Source of the DNA: Limonium bicolor
Lineage: Eukaryota; Streptophyta; Magnoliopsida; Caryophyllales; Plumbaginaceae
Reading direction: 5' to 3'
DNA length: 64,000 nucleotides
Assembly: GCA_023374045.1 (NCBI GenBank)
Contig: CM041779.1
Coordinates: 269,152,131-269,216,130, forward strand
Part shown: piece after piece, positions 31,430-44,500 of the stretch
Layout of the letters: every line of letters begins with the position of its first letter
Position numbering within the stretch: the first letter of the stretch is position 1
The notes under the pieces: generated by a model
Databases searched by the model: none
What the model was told of the DNA's origin: nothing
Seen by the model: the letters and a program-made list of their open reading frames with translations, nothing else
Position numbers and translations under genes: made by a program

Positions 31430-34400
31430 TGAAATACCCCAAAATTATTAAACATGGATTAAATATTTAATCACACTAATTAAGGCCTAAACATGCCTTA
31501 AAAGTCAACTGAGAACAACAGTGGTCAACACAAAACAAGATGTTGCACCCTTTGACTGTTAAGGGTAAATAAATACCCAATTGAACTTCTTAGGACCTAA
31601 AAATTTGTCCTAAGTCTATTAACATAATATTAAACATATTATAACCGTTGTACAACACTCCAACACAAATAAAAAGCATTTACATGCTTCAAGGTCAAAA
31701 AGGGCAAAAATGTGCTCTAAGAAACCTTAAAGGTCTAATGACCTCTAAATGTTATAAAATTGGATACCATGATTAAATATCATGTAAGGAACACAACAAA
31801 ACCGTTGTAAAAGAAAACCAAGCTCAGAAACACCTTGCGACACAAAATGTGCACTAAAACTCCTTAAAGCACGTTTTTGTGTAATTGTCTTCTAAATTGG
31901 TTTTAAATGGGCTAAAAGGTTATAAATACCTTTAAATATAATAAAATATCATATTATATGATATTAGGAATTTAATTCCAAGAATTTACGAATTTTTACA
32001 TATTTAATATTAAAATATTAATAAAACCCTAAAATGGGGCCCGTTTGAGTCAACATTGACTAAGAATGGTCAAGAGGTCAAATTTTGACCCCTTGGACCA
32101 CATGAGGTCGACATACACAGGCTGGGGGAGTCCAAATTCGTCACTTACTAGCTTAATAAACAAGACTCCACTTGTTCCCTTAATTAAGGCTTACTTTTTG
32201 CCTTTTATTAGTTTATACACTCCTTTAGGCTCCATTATTGACTCCACCAGCCACAAAATCGTGTGAGGCCAGCCTTCCCCTCCAATTATCAATGCCAGCT
32301 CCATTATTATCCCTTTGATGACTCATTAGTCATTACAAATCAATAATATAGTCCAAAAGTGCTTTTTCATTCAATAATGCTCATTTTCAATCATTCATTG
32401 CCTCCTAGCTCCATTCCAACGACTCCAGCTCATTCCAACCGAGCTCCTTGAGTTTCCAAACTCTCCCAACCGTGGTTCTTGAGTTAGGAAGGTATATCTA
32501 ACTCCAAAGCTCCTAAGGTAATGGTTTAAGGCTTATTTTGGCTCTTTTTCTTCATCTCTTCACCACCTATGCTTAGATCTCGTGACTAATCACTTCCTAT
32601 GGCTTATTCTCAGTGTTCTAAGGTTAGAACATCAATCAAATTCGAATGAAACAAGTTTAGAGACCAAGGTTGCTCAAAATCTCATTTTAAGGTAAAAACA
32701 TACCTTAAGCTTCTATACTCTTCATCCGATTTTATTCCTCTGATTTTTGTGAGTTTATACACTCATAATATTCATATTTACATGTTCAATCAGTTGGTTA
32801 GCCATTTGGAGCAAGGGTGGCCGAGATCCAAAGGAAATACCTTCTTTTAAGGCATTTTTCCAAGGTAAAACCTAATAACAAGGTAGCTTGTTGTGATCTA
32901 GCTATTTCCTATGTCAATATGGTAGATCTAACACCTTGTGGTGTGTTTGATTCAGGTCGAAACCATCTTGAACTTTCCTTGCATTTTTAAGGTGATTTTT
33001 GCCTTAAAATCTTACATAAATTATTCCTTATGGTTAGATCTTGCTTGGAGACTAACTATGCCTTGGTTTCTGTTTGAAAACATGTAAAACAAGCTGTGGA
33101 GAATTTCTCCTTAAGGTGGCGAACCCAAACAAGGCTTTACCTAAGCTAAATCAAGGTATAAATCACTTAAAACCTTAATTTGATACATTAACACAAGTTT
33201 AAGTGTGTGTATATTAATTTCCGTGAGTGAATGATTAAAATAAGGTCTTGTTTGACCTTAAAATGATTAAGGAATGGTTTAAAAATTTTATAACTAATTA
33301 AACAAGCATAAATGTCAAATTTAAGACATTATGTGGAAGTTTGGTAAATAAATGAAAGTTATATGGTGAGGCCGAGATTTATAAGTGTTTTTAGGACATT
33401 TATGTGTAATTTATTTTGCAAGCCAATGTTTGTAATAAGGCCATGTATTTTAGGCCATTTTATTTATGTATTTACAAGCTTTTATTTATGTTTAGGTGAT
33501 ATATAATTATTACCGAAATGAATAAGGGGTTATAGTGTAATTAAATTAAATTTAGGGACTTTAGAAAAATAAAGCCGAAAATTAGAGTTAAAAAGGAGTT
33601 AAAATAAAGTTTATAAGATTTTATAAAGTTTTGGGGTGTAAATTTTGGAAACTTAGGGGTTAAAACTGTGATTATAAGGAATTGGTGGTCAAGGAAATAT
33701 TAAGGTGGTCAACCTTGACCATATGCTAGGTTTTGACCAAATTAGATAAGTTAAATAACTTATTTAAGGTTTTATAATAAGATAAGTATCTTAAGGTAAT
33801 ATTTTTTATAACATATGTGGTAAATATGTTATTACCGAAAATAAAGGGTGTACAATGGTATTTTAAACACCCATGGGCTATTAGGAATTTTAGGAATTTA
33901 TTGGGTTGATTTTGGAATTAAAATGAACTATATATGTACAATATATAGTTATTATGTCATTATGACACTTTGGAGAAATATAGATGGTGGAATGGTAAAT
34001 ACCATAAGTACATGGGTTAATAAGGATATCTATAACCCTTTGGAGAAACTTGGTGATTTTTAGAATTATATAAGAGTATTTGATAAGACATGTGTATAAA
34101 ATATAGTCTTAAGGTTATGGTAAAACTATATGTTATAAATAGGGCCAAATGGCAATTAAAACAGCACAAGGGCTGTTTAGGATTTACAAAAAAATAACCA
34201 TAGGCTATACTCTTTTATAAGTTAGAAATGTTATATTAAATGGTATATAAACATGGTATAAAGAAAGGGGTGATTTTGTAAATAAAGGAAACTATGGTTT
34301 ATGGAAAAGAATAAGGTTTAATATATATGCCTAGGCGGCAATATATAATAGTTTTGTATAAAAACTATAGGTTATAATTAAAGGAAATAAAAATATCATA

Positions 34401-37004
34401 TCAAATGATATTAGTATTTTGGTACAACATTACATAATGTTATGTGGTCAAAATAGAATATAAATGAATTCAAGGGCCGTACCGAATTAATAGGAGTTGG
34501 AAAATGAATTTTAGACTAAGGTCTATAATGCTATAAATGTTATAACAATTATATGGGTTAGATGGAAATATAAGTAAGGATATTCACATCAAAGAATGTG
34601 ACAAACTATAAATAAATGGGATTTATAAACTAAGGTGTTTATGGAATAAACCTTAGGAGTTGTAATTATACAACATAAAATGTTACATAATATTAGGATA
34701 ATAATCTTAATATAAGTGGTATAATATAATACAATTAATGGGAATAATCATCTAATAAAAGATGATAAAATGTAACATAAAATAAGAGTTTATGATACTC
34801 ATGAGAATTACCTACGTGGTAAAAATATATACATAAACAAGAATAATGTATATAAGGTGGATATATATATTTTGGTTGGAAACCATATGATTTAATGGTG
34901 GTGGTTATTTAAAAAAAAATATAGTACGAACTATAAGTTATGAATTTTTGGATGCAAATATTATTTGCTAAAGATAAATGGATCATACAATACATTGTAT
35001 TATAGTGGATGGTGGGGAGAATGATACAATATAATAAGTGATACAATACAAAAATAATAATATAATACAATCATGCATGCATACATGCAACTATAGGTTA
35101 TGTACCTAAACTAGATGGTGGATAAGATTAAAAGAAATGTAACGAATTAAACTTAATAGTTGAAATGTTTTGACGTACGCGTTTTAAGTAACAAAGCCGA
35201 CTGTTTTAGAGAAACCTGTAACAAACAACTGTAGAAAACAGGGGTGAACTGTCGGGGTTACTTATTATTCGGAAACACCGGATGTAGTTAGTCATGGAGA
35301 CTGACTTATAGTTTTAATACCGTTTAGATTATACTTCTGACAAGGACGCTTGACAAGCTAGCGGACTACACGGAGTATAGGATCTTACTGATTCATACTC
35401 CACCGTAATACGATCAGGGTGAACGGTATGTAAAGGGGTTTGATCCGAGTTGTCCTAAGGTTGCTCCTTGGGCTCGGATTTGGTTGATATAACTTGCATG
35501 TTGTTATGTGTCTCTGATTGTCTCTGAGGGCTTCCTCAGTTCATACTTCTGTGTGATCTATGATAAGATTGTTTGTCTGAATGTGATAATTAATATGCTG
35601 AATTGTATATTTATAGCTGCTTATTATTTACTGTTGTTGAGTTAACAGTATTGGTTCGTATATATGAACCTATATATATAAAACGAACTAGCGGCTATGG
35701 TGCTATCTTATATGAAATATAAGGAACGTCAGTAAAACGTTGTAGCACTAGGATAAAACATATATTATATATATATATTATCCGAGACTTTTATACGGAG
35801 CATTGGCCTTTTATACGCCGCTCTCGTATCTAACACTGGATCCCGAGTTTACAGACTCCGGATTGGACTAATGACTTTAGTCCGCTGTGTTAGAAAATTT
35901 GGTATGTGATGCGATGGTATAATTAATTAATTAATGGAATGGAAGTAAAGCCAAGAGGATGTGGCTCTTGGTGCGCGCTGTGATCACAAAAACGATACCA
36001 GGATGTCCGCGTACGGGTCCGTAAGTATCAAGAAAATTTCCCGTGAGCTAGAATGGCTCGTTGGTCGGAGACTCTACCGTTGGAGTGGCTACTGCCGTGG
36101 GTGACCCGCCATAATATATGGGTAACTAGAGACATGTCGTTTTAACGAGACATTGTCACTAGGTATAACTGAACAACTAAAACAATTGAGACTTATACAG
36201 TGGCGAACAATACCATGGACGAGACTTAATACTTGTTTATTATTCTCGTTGTTTCGCTTTGTTGTTCATTGGTTATACTTGTGGTTATTTTATTGTGTGT
36301 TGATGGTTGGATGGAGCCTACAAGGCTAAGGTAAACTAAATATGAAAACTGTACATTATATTGTTATTGTTCGATACGTTCGATATATAATTGTGGACTG
36401 TGTTATTAAATGATTGTGGATTGGATGGATGGTTGAATATCTATGAATATTTGGATGGATGAATATGTGTATTATACATGTTTATTACAGTATTGTTATA
36501 ACTGTAAAATGGTAAAGCATGAAACCGACCTAGTAATAAGATGGTTAAAATGACAAGTGACCATTAGGGTCCAGGCCCGGCATACTCAGCGTCTATCGCT
36601 GATACTACACCATTTCAGGTTGTTGATCATTGTTGAAGCTGAAGAGCAGGAACAGGGTAATTGGAGTTTTGCTTTTGTTACCACACATGGAGATGTTGTA
36701 TAGCAATGTAGATGGTGAATTGTATTATGGTAAGGTTGTGTATTCAGGATTGGGTAGACGCTCACTTGTCGATGTTTATGGTTTATGGACTTAGTATGAT
36801 GTATAGGAATTTCTCGTTATCACTACGGTTAGCAGTTTGTTTATTTTGGAAGTTGGATGTAGTTTGGCTACGTTGCTCGCATGGGCGAGTAATGGCCGGT
36901 GACACCCGAGTGAGTTTTGTAATTGTTGGTAATTTTCCGCTGTGAGACGTTTTATTTATTGCTACGTGAGAGATTATATCGTGATTATGGAGAGGGGTGT
37001 TACA
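31430..37004 (+). repeat. 5' LTR of element B (5.58 kb)
   Basis: Starts TGAAATACCCCAAAATT, ends GAGAGGGGTGTTACA. Very AT-rich in the middle. It has the conserved TTCCGCTG box at 36936. Short frames inside (for example 32066-32266) recur unchanged in the other LTR simply because the LTRs are copies; I see no coding signal. Confidence 0.93.
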
Positions 37005-37008
37005 AAAG

Positions 37009-37020
37009 TAGTATCAGAGC
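37009..37020 (+). other. primer-binding site of element B
   Basis: TAGTATCAGAGC, differing from the canonical initiator-Met site of element A at one base (G to A, second position). Four bases (AAAG) separate it from the LTR. Confidence 0.85.
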
Positions 37021-37236
37021 GGAGTACCGCTCTGATGACGAGAAAGTAGGTTAAGACAGTGAGCTTAGGACTTGGGAAGTATTGGGAAACATTTGGGAAG
37101 TATGAGACGATCCGTCTTAGAAGGATATTGTGTCTAGTAATGCAAATGGCGTGATAGGTTAGCCTTAAGGCAACTTAATATCTACTGGTTGTGTACGGTA
37201 ATTTACCGAATATTTATGTGACATACTGTACTACAG

Positions 37237-38616
37237 ATGTCTGGAAGAACGAGAGGGCGTGGTACTGGAAGAGGTAGAGGCGGTGGCCCCGGCATTCCAG
37301 GAGTTGCTGAGACGGTTGCTGCCGTTCTTGCACAGCTGGGTACCCAAATAGGAGGAGCACCAGCCCACCCGCCACAGCCCAGGGAAACGAACTGGCTGAA
37401 GTCAGTTAGCGAGACACGACCACCTACATATTCTGGGGAACCAGACCCCGTAGCTTTGGAGCGTTACATTGTTGAACATGAGAAAGCATACGAAGCTTTA
37501 CAGGTACCTGACGACAAAAAGGTCGCCATTGCTGCCTTCCATTTGAAGGATGCAGCCAGTACTTGGTGGAGATTGGTCAAGGACCATCAGCTGGCTACGC
37601 CCGACTTTTTGTGGGCTGCCTTTGTCGAGTTGCTGAGAGGGAAGTACTACCCAACACATCTCAAACAGAAGAAGCGCTAGGAGTCAGAGACACTGACCCA
37701 AGGAGGTCTGACCGTGGATGAGTATTACGCTCGATTCATTGGTTCGCTGGACTCCATTCCCGGTGTGGATTACTCAGAGACCGTGAAGGTCGATAAGTTC
37801 TGGGGAGGACTATTATTTCGCATTCAGATGGCGATGGGTGCTACCCTCTACACTACCATCCAAGTACTAACATGAAAGCCATAAAATTCTTTACTTACTA
37901 CATTACCAATTAACTTTGTGAGAACTTACCAAGGAGATTCCAGGAGTGTTATGAGGCTGCCTCGAGGACGGAGCTAATGCTCCAGACTCGGGAAGAGACT
38001 CTCGGGGCCAAGAAAAGGAAGAACCCTGAGGGAGAGTCTGAGGGGAGGAGCATCTCCAGGCGAAAGCCAAAAGAAGGGAAAGTAAGGACTTATTCCATTT
38101 CAGATTATTTATCATATTAGATACCTTAGGAATGCTGACCCGAAACCTTAAATAGGAAATTCTTTCCAAAGAAAGGGCAGCAGGGTCACCAGGGAACAAA
38201 GGGAAAAGAGCCCGTCCTTCGGTTGACCGGCCCAGCCATAGCTACCTCTAGATCTGCACCTCCTAAGGGTGAGAACACCTACCTCTTAAATTTTGTGACC
38301 TTAACCTTATATCAATTATACTTAAATTAATACTACCATCAGGCACCAGACAGCCCCAGCGCCATTTTTACTGTAAGCGTTGTGGGAAAGACCATCCTGG
38401 GGTCGATTGCGAAGGCCGCAAATTGTCTGTCGGTGCTGCAAGAAAGAGGGCCATAGGGAATTCGAGTGCTGGATGAACCAGAGAGCCGTAACTACAGGCC
38501 ACCAAAGAATACTCAGAAGACCTCAGGGAGGATCTGGAGTACCACGAGGCGGTCAGGATGGCCAGACATCTACTGATGCTGGAGCCTGGAGAGGCAAGGG
38601 AGTAGATAGGGCATGA
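37237..38616 (+). pseudogene. element B Gag, four exons, broken
   Basis: MSGRTRGRGTGRGRGGG start, capsid fold (AAFHLKDAASTWWRLVKDHQ, LLRGKYYPTHLKQKK), then TAG at 37678-37680, which breaks exon 1. Exons deduced: 37237-37863, 37944-38081, 38172-38268, 38343-38616. Introns are 80, 90 and 74 nt, all GT-AG and phase-consistent (0, 0, 1). The first zinc knuckle CKRCGKDHPGVDC is in frame. The second (CRCCKKEGHREFEC) is in another frame, so a frameshift lies between them near 38420. The ECYEAASRTE and ...PPKG junctions correspond to those of element A. No pol follows. Confidence 0.85.
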
Positions 38617-40927
38617 GTACCCTGAACTCCATGAGACCGCTGGTGGAAGACTTTTACTTACTATTGTATTGTACTTACCTTGGATGTTAAACAGACTTAT
38701 GTTATAAGTATGTGGGAGTGTGTCATTGACCACTCGCCTTTGGTGTAAGACTTGGGATTAGTTGTGTGTACTCAGTACCAAAAGCTTTAAACCTCGACGG
38801 ATATATATGAACAAGATGTTAATGCTTACATTATCATGTATCAATACTCAAATGACGAAGAGTCAATGAGACCGTGAACTACTGAACCAGAATTTCCACC
38901 TGCATGGCGCACTTGCTATTGCAAGCGCTATGACAAGAAAACCACTGAAATTTCCATCTGCCTTGCGCACTTGCTACAGCAAGTGCAGCAACAGCAACAG
39001 CAATAGTAACAGCAACTGCAAATGCAACTGCAACAACTACTACTTTTTAGTCTTTTATTATATGTATACCAAAAAAAAAATGCTTTTCAAACTTTTCATA
39101 CAAACCTTGAGGTTAGAAACCTATGCCACTTTGGAAGGACCGTTAGTCCAACCACAGCAACTGGAGAAATGCTACAACCACTGTGATTGTAAATCACACC
39201 AGTTTAAATTGTTTGGGAATTTTCAGACAAGGCTTGTTAGCCAAATACCATCAGTGTATACCCGCATTTAATGCTAATCACTATCAGTGATAAATGTTTA
39301 GTCCTCATGGACAAGCATACCCTTTGTAGATGCACCACCGTTAGTGAGGATGGTTGGGAAGTGAAGAGCCAAGTTGCTCAAGCTATTATGCAATCTGCAA
39401 TACATCCAATTAAACGGATGAGGGAAAGAATGTGAACTATGGAAGAGTTGTGATCATGATAAACAGGGAGAAAAGGAAAATGTGTTGTACTCAATGAGAT
39501 CAAAAAAAAAAAGAGGAGAAACAAGTTTGCTAATATAGCACGGATTTTACTTACACCGAGTTGAATAATACCAGTCTATGGCACAAATTACCACGGATGC
39601 CACTAAGGCAATAGCACTTATTACAGGATAACTGATAACATGAACTATTACACAAAAAAGCAAGCAAAAAGAAGACAAAAAAAAGAAGGAAGAAGAAGAG
39701 AGAAAAAAAAGGGATATCCATCAGAGGGAGATTGACAACAGAATACTTCACAACAACCGTGTGACAGACATTACCAGTTTACTAAACGAGACATGGGACG
39801 ACCGCACTCCGTTAGGAGCATGTGGGCCTGACAGACTTATTTATGAGTTAGTCGGGTAAGTAGTAATGTATCAGTACGGTACCCCATGCAAGTAGACAAG
39901 TAGTGTTAGGAACACGAGAAGTAGTCAACTCCATTCTACGGACAGTAAGACGGATTACCTCGAAGATGGACGAGAAGAGCCGCAGTTAAACCAACGGGCT
40001 AAGGAAATCAAGAACCTTCAACAGAGAACAGTAGACAGTATACAGTGAAGACAGGGAAACAGTACAAGGACAGGAACCCAAAAAAAAAAATTCAGGAAAA
40101 CCCGTTATGGACGGATAACATGTAGAATCCTCATAAGGATCGAGTAAATTATTACAATCCAGAGGAAATCTACCAGATGATATGGATATAAACGCGTGAC
40201 TACGCAAGGAGAAAAGATAAAGCTATATGATAGCAGAAACCTTGCTCAAGGAACAGTGGATTCGGAATGTACCACTCACAGGATAATTCGCACATCTTAT
40301 CTGTTTGACTCACGAGATATTAGCTTGAGCGTTTACGCCTCTGCACTCTGTATGACTGAGTGTTTTGGTATTGCACTCGTGCAGTTATTAATCTAGTGGG
40401 AATGCAGAAAGATAAAGTGGATATCAACAAGAGTGTGTAAAAAAAAAGAAGAACTACAACAGTGTGTTACTCCGAACAAAACCACCAGGAGACAAGGATG
40501 ACAAACATCATCTTTATGGACATATAGGCTGGTACGTCTTAGTATTACAAGACAAGTGCAAGAGCACTAAGTACTAACAGTAGCCAATGTCACATTATAC
40601 CTCAAGCTGAATATCAGTGAGAGAAGACACACGCATGTTTGCTAGTGATCCAAATGAGAGGACACAGCAATGGAAATAGGCAAATTGAGCCTATGTTCAT
40701 GGGTCTACGCCTCATACGGAGCGAGTGGGCCCATAAGAACGAACTTAGAGAGAGCACAAATAGTTGGTGCCTCACTCTTTATATTGTGGAGCCCAGAAGG
40801 GCTAGAGTCATACCCGTCTCTCTGATATGAGGATAACCCATGAGTTGGTGAACTCTTTGAGAGCCAAGTATCCAGCGCTCCTTATTGAGCGGCTGTTGTA
40901 TACTTGTGGGGTACGGGGGCGTAACCC

Positions 40928-40946
40928 TTTTTAAGGGGGGTAGAGC
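40928..40946 (+). other. internal polypurine-tract copy of element B
   Basis: TTTTTAAGGGGGGTAGAGCC-type sequence about 650 bp before the true LTR boundary. It is the counterpart of A's 31415-31429. Confidence 0.75.
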
Positions 40947-41577
40947 CTCTTGGCTGTGCACATGTGTGCACTAAGTTTTGGTTGTTTAGTATGCATTGCG
41001 TACAAAGAATTGGTGGTGTGCGGGGCATACGAGGTTGTTTGTTTAGTATGCATGGCATACAGTGAATTGTTTCGTATGCATGGCATACAGTGAATTGGTT
41101 TTGTTGGTTATGTTTGGTACGCGGGGCGTGCGTTGTTTGGTTGTTTGGGTGTGATGTACACTTGAATGTATGTATCTTATGAGATACTTGTTTGAATGAT
41201 TGTATGTACACCATGTGTGTAGTACTTTTCTTATGCTATTTGTGATATGTATTCATATTGCTTTATAGAATGATTACATATGGTATCGCCTAGATACGAA
41301 ATGAATCATTAGATATGGAATGTGGAACAATGGAATGTTATGGACACCTCAGGGAGGTTGTCAGGGTTGGTAGAACTGATAGGAAATGATGGTGCTGATG
41401 GATCACCTATATCCATATATGATTGAACTAACGCCACAACGTGATGGCTATGTGCTTTATAAGCGCAATACGATGTGTGTAAATGATATATCACATAGAT
41501 ATACATTATGGGAACAATGGGTAGTTATACATTTATATATACTTACCTACTTGATTAAGAGACTTCGGGACGAAGTC

Positions 41578-41595
41578 TTTTTAAGGGGGGTAGAT
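41578..41595 (+). other. polypurine tract of element B
   Basis: TTTTTAAGGGGGGTAGAT immediately before the 3' LTR start, primer for plus-strand synthesis. Confidence 0.88.
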
Positions 41596-44500
41596 TGAAA
41601 TACCCCAAAATTATTAAACATGGATTAAATATTTAATCACACTAATTAAGGCCTAAACATGCCTTAAAAGTCAACTGAGAACAACAGTGGTCAACACAAA
41701 ACAAGATGTTGCACCCTTTGACCGTTAAGGGTAAATAAATACCCAATGAACTTCTTAGGACCTAAAAATTTGTCCTAAGTCTATTAACATAATATTAAAC
41801 ATATTATAACCGTTGGACAACACTCCAACACAAATAAAAAGCATTTACATGCTTCAAGGTCAAAAAGGGCAAAAATGTGCTCTAAGAAACCTTAAAGGTC
41901 TAATGACCTCTAAATGATATAAAATTGGATACCATGATCAAATATCATGTAAGGAACACAAAAAAACCGTTGTCAAAGAAAACCAAGCTCAGAAACACCT
42001 TGAGACACAAAATGTGCACTAAAACTCCTTAAAGCACGTTTTTGTGTAATTGCTTCTAAATTGGTTTTAAATGGGCTAAAAGGTTATAAATACCTTTAAA
42101 TATGATAAAATATCATATTATATCATATTAGGAATTTAATTCCAAGAATTTACGAATTTTTACAAATTTAATATTAAAATATTAATAAAACCCTAAAATG
42201 GGGCCCGTTTGAGTCAACATTGACTAAGAATGGTCAAGAGGTCAAAGTTTGACCCCTTGGACCACATGAGGTCGACATACACAGGCTGGGGGAGTCCAAA
42301 TTCGTCACTTACTAGCTTAATAAACAAGACTCCACTTGTTCCCTTAATTAAGGCTTACTTTTTGCCTTTTATTAGTTTATACACTCCTTTAGGCTCCATT
42401 ATTGACTCCACCAGCCACAAAATCGTGTGAGGCCAGCCTTCCCCTCCAATTATCGATGCCAGCTCCATTATTATCCCTTTGATGACTCATTAGTCATTAC
42501 AAATCAATAATATAGTCCAAAAGTGCTTTTTCATTCAATAATGCTCATTTTCAATCATTCATTGCCTCCTAGCTCCATTCCAACGACTCCAGCTCATTCC
42601 AACCGAGATCCTTGAGTTTCCAAACTCTCCCAACCGTGGTTCTTGAGTTAGGAAGGTAGATCTAACTCCAAAGCTCCTAAGGTAATGGTTTAAGGCTTAT
42701 TTTGGCTCTTTTTCTTCATCTCTTCACCACCTATGCTTAGATCTCGTGACTAATCACTTCCTATGGCTTATTCTCAGTGTTCTAAGGTTATAACATCAAT
42801 CAAATTCGAATGAAACAAGTTTAGAGACCAAGGTTGCTCAAAATCTCATTTTAAGGTAAAAACATACCTTAAGCTTCTCTACTCTTCATCCGATTTTCTT
42901 CCTCTGATTTTTGTGAGTTTATACACTCATAATCTTCATATTTACATGTTCAATCAGTTGGTTAGCCATTTGGAGCAAGGGTGGCCGAGATCCAAAGGAA
43001 ATACCTTCTTTTAAGGCATTTTTCCAAGGTAAAACCTAATAACAAGGCAGCTTGTTGTGATCTAGCTATTTCCTATGTCAATATGGTAGATCTAACACCT
43101 TGTGGTGTGTTTGATTCAGGTCGAAACCATCTTGAACTTTCCTTGCATTTTTAAGGTGATTTTTGCCTTAAAATCTTACATAAATTATTCCTTATGGTTA
43201 GATCTTGCTTGGAGACTAACTATGCCTTGGTTTCTGTTTGAAAACATGTAAAACAAGCTGTGGAGAATTTCTCCTTAAGGTGGCGAACCCAAACAAGGCT
43301 TTACCTAAGCTAAATCAAGGTATAAATCACTTAAAACCTTAATTTGATACATTAACACAAGTTTAAGTGTGTGTATATTAATTGCCGTGAGTGAATGATT
43401 AAAATAAGGTCTTGTTTGACCTTAAAATGATTAAGGAATGGTTTAATAAATTTTATAACTAATTAAACAAGCATAAATGTCAAATTTAAGACATTATGTG
43501 GAAGTTTGGTAAATAAATGAAAGTTATATGGTGAGGCCGAGATTTATAAGTGTTTTTGGGACATTTATGTGTAATTTATTTTGCAAGCCAATGTTTGTAA
43601 TAAGGCCATGTATTTTAGGCCATTTTATTTATGTATTTACAAGCTTTTATTTATGTTTAGGTGATATATAATTATTACCGAAATGAATAAGGGGTTATAG
43701 TGTAATTAAATTAAATTTAGGGACTTTAGAAAAATAAAGCCGAAAATTAGAGTTAAAAAGGAGTTAAAATAAAGTTTATAAGATTTTATAAAGTTTTGGG
43801 GTTAAATGGTAAATTTTGGAAACTTAGGGGTTAAAACCGTGATTATAAGGAATTGGTGGTCAAGGAAATATTAAGGTGGTCAACCTTGACCATATGCTAG
43901 GTTTTGACCAAATTAGATAAGTTAAATAACTTATTTAAGGTTTTATAATAAGATAAGTATCTTAAGGTAATATTTTTTTAACATATGTGGTAAATATGTT
44001 ATTACCGAAAATAAAGGGTGTACAATGGTATTTTAAACACCCATGGGCTATTAGGAATTTTAGGAATTTATTGGGTTGATTTTGAATTAAAATGAACTAT
44101 ATATGTACAATATATAGTTATTATGTCATTATGACACTTTGGAGAAATATAGATGGTGGAATGGTAAATACCATAAGTACATGGGTTAATAAGGATATCT
44201 ATAACCCTTTGGAGAAACTTGGTGATTTTTAGAATTATATAAGAGTATTTGATAAGACATGTGTATAAAATATAGTCTTAAGGTTATGGTAAAACTATAT
44301 GTTATAAATAGGGCCAAATGGCAATTATAAAACAGCACAAGGGCTGTTTGGGATTTACAAAAAAATAACCATAGGCTATACTCTTTTATAAGTTAGAAAT
44401 GTTATATTAAATGGTATATATAACATGGTATAAAGAAAGGGGTGATTTTGTAAATAAAGGAAACTATGGTTTATGGAAAAGAATAAGGTTTAATATATAT

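Larger units (their letters stand above)
38617..41595 (+). other. non-coding internal 3' region of element B
   Basis: About 3 kb without recognisable pol. It holds a CAR-rich simple repeat (about 38985-39045) and purine-rich stretches. Around 40770-40890 one frame contains ELVNSLRAKYPALL, which resembles the end of a chromodomain (compare DAMKAKYPNLF in A) and may be the last pol relic. An internal PPT copy lies at 40928-40946 and the functional one just before the 3' LTR. Parts recur inverted at 60961-64000. Confidence 0.7.

Noticed and set aside
31415..31440. Reading 31430 as the 3' LTR of the pol-bearing element itself
   Set aside because: The purine tract is adjacent, but the GGTAG duplication at 47180 and the uninterrupted AAGGGGGGTAGAGCC in B show a nested insertion, and A's own LTR type is at 47615.
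32066..32266. Frame conserved exactly at 42230-42430
   Set aside because: The two copies are the LTRs of element B, so identity reflects LTR duplication, not selection on a protein.
38985..39045. CAG/CAA-rich run as a poly-Q coding exon
   Set aside because: Interrupted by stops in the Gln frame and in non-coding element B DNA; a simple repeat.
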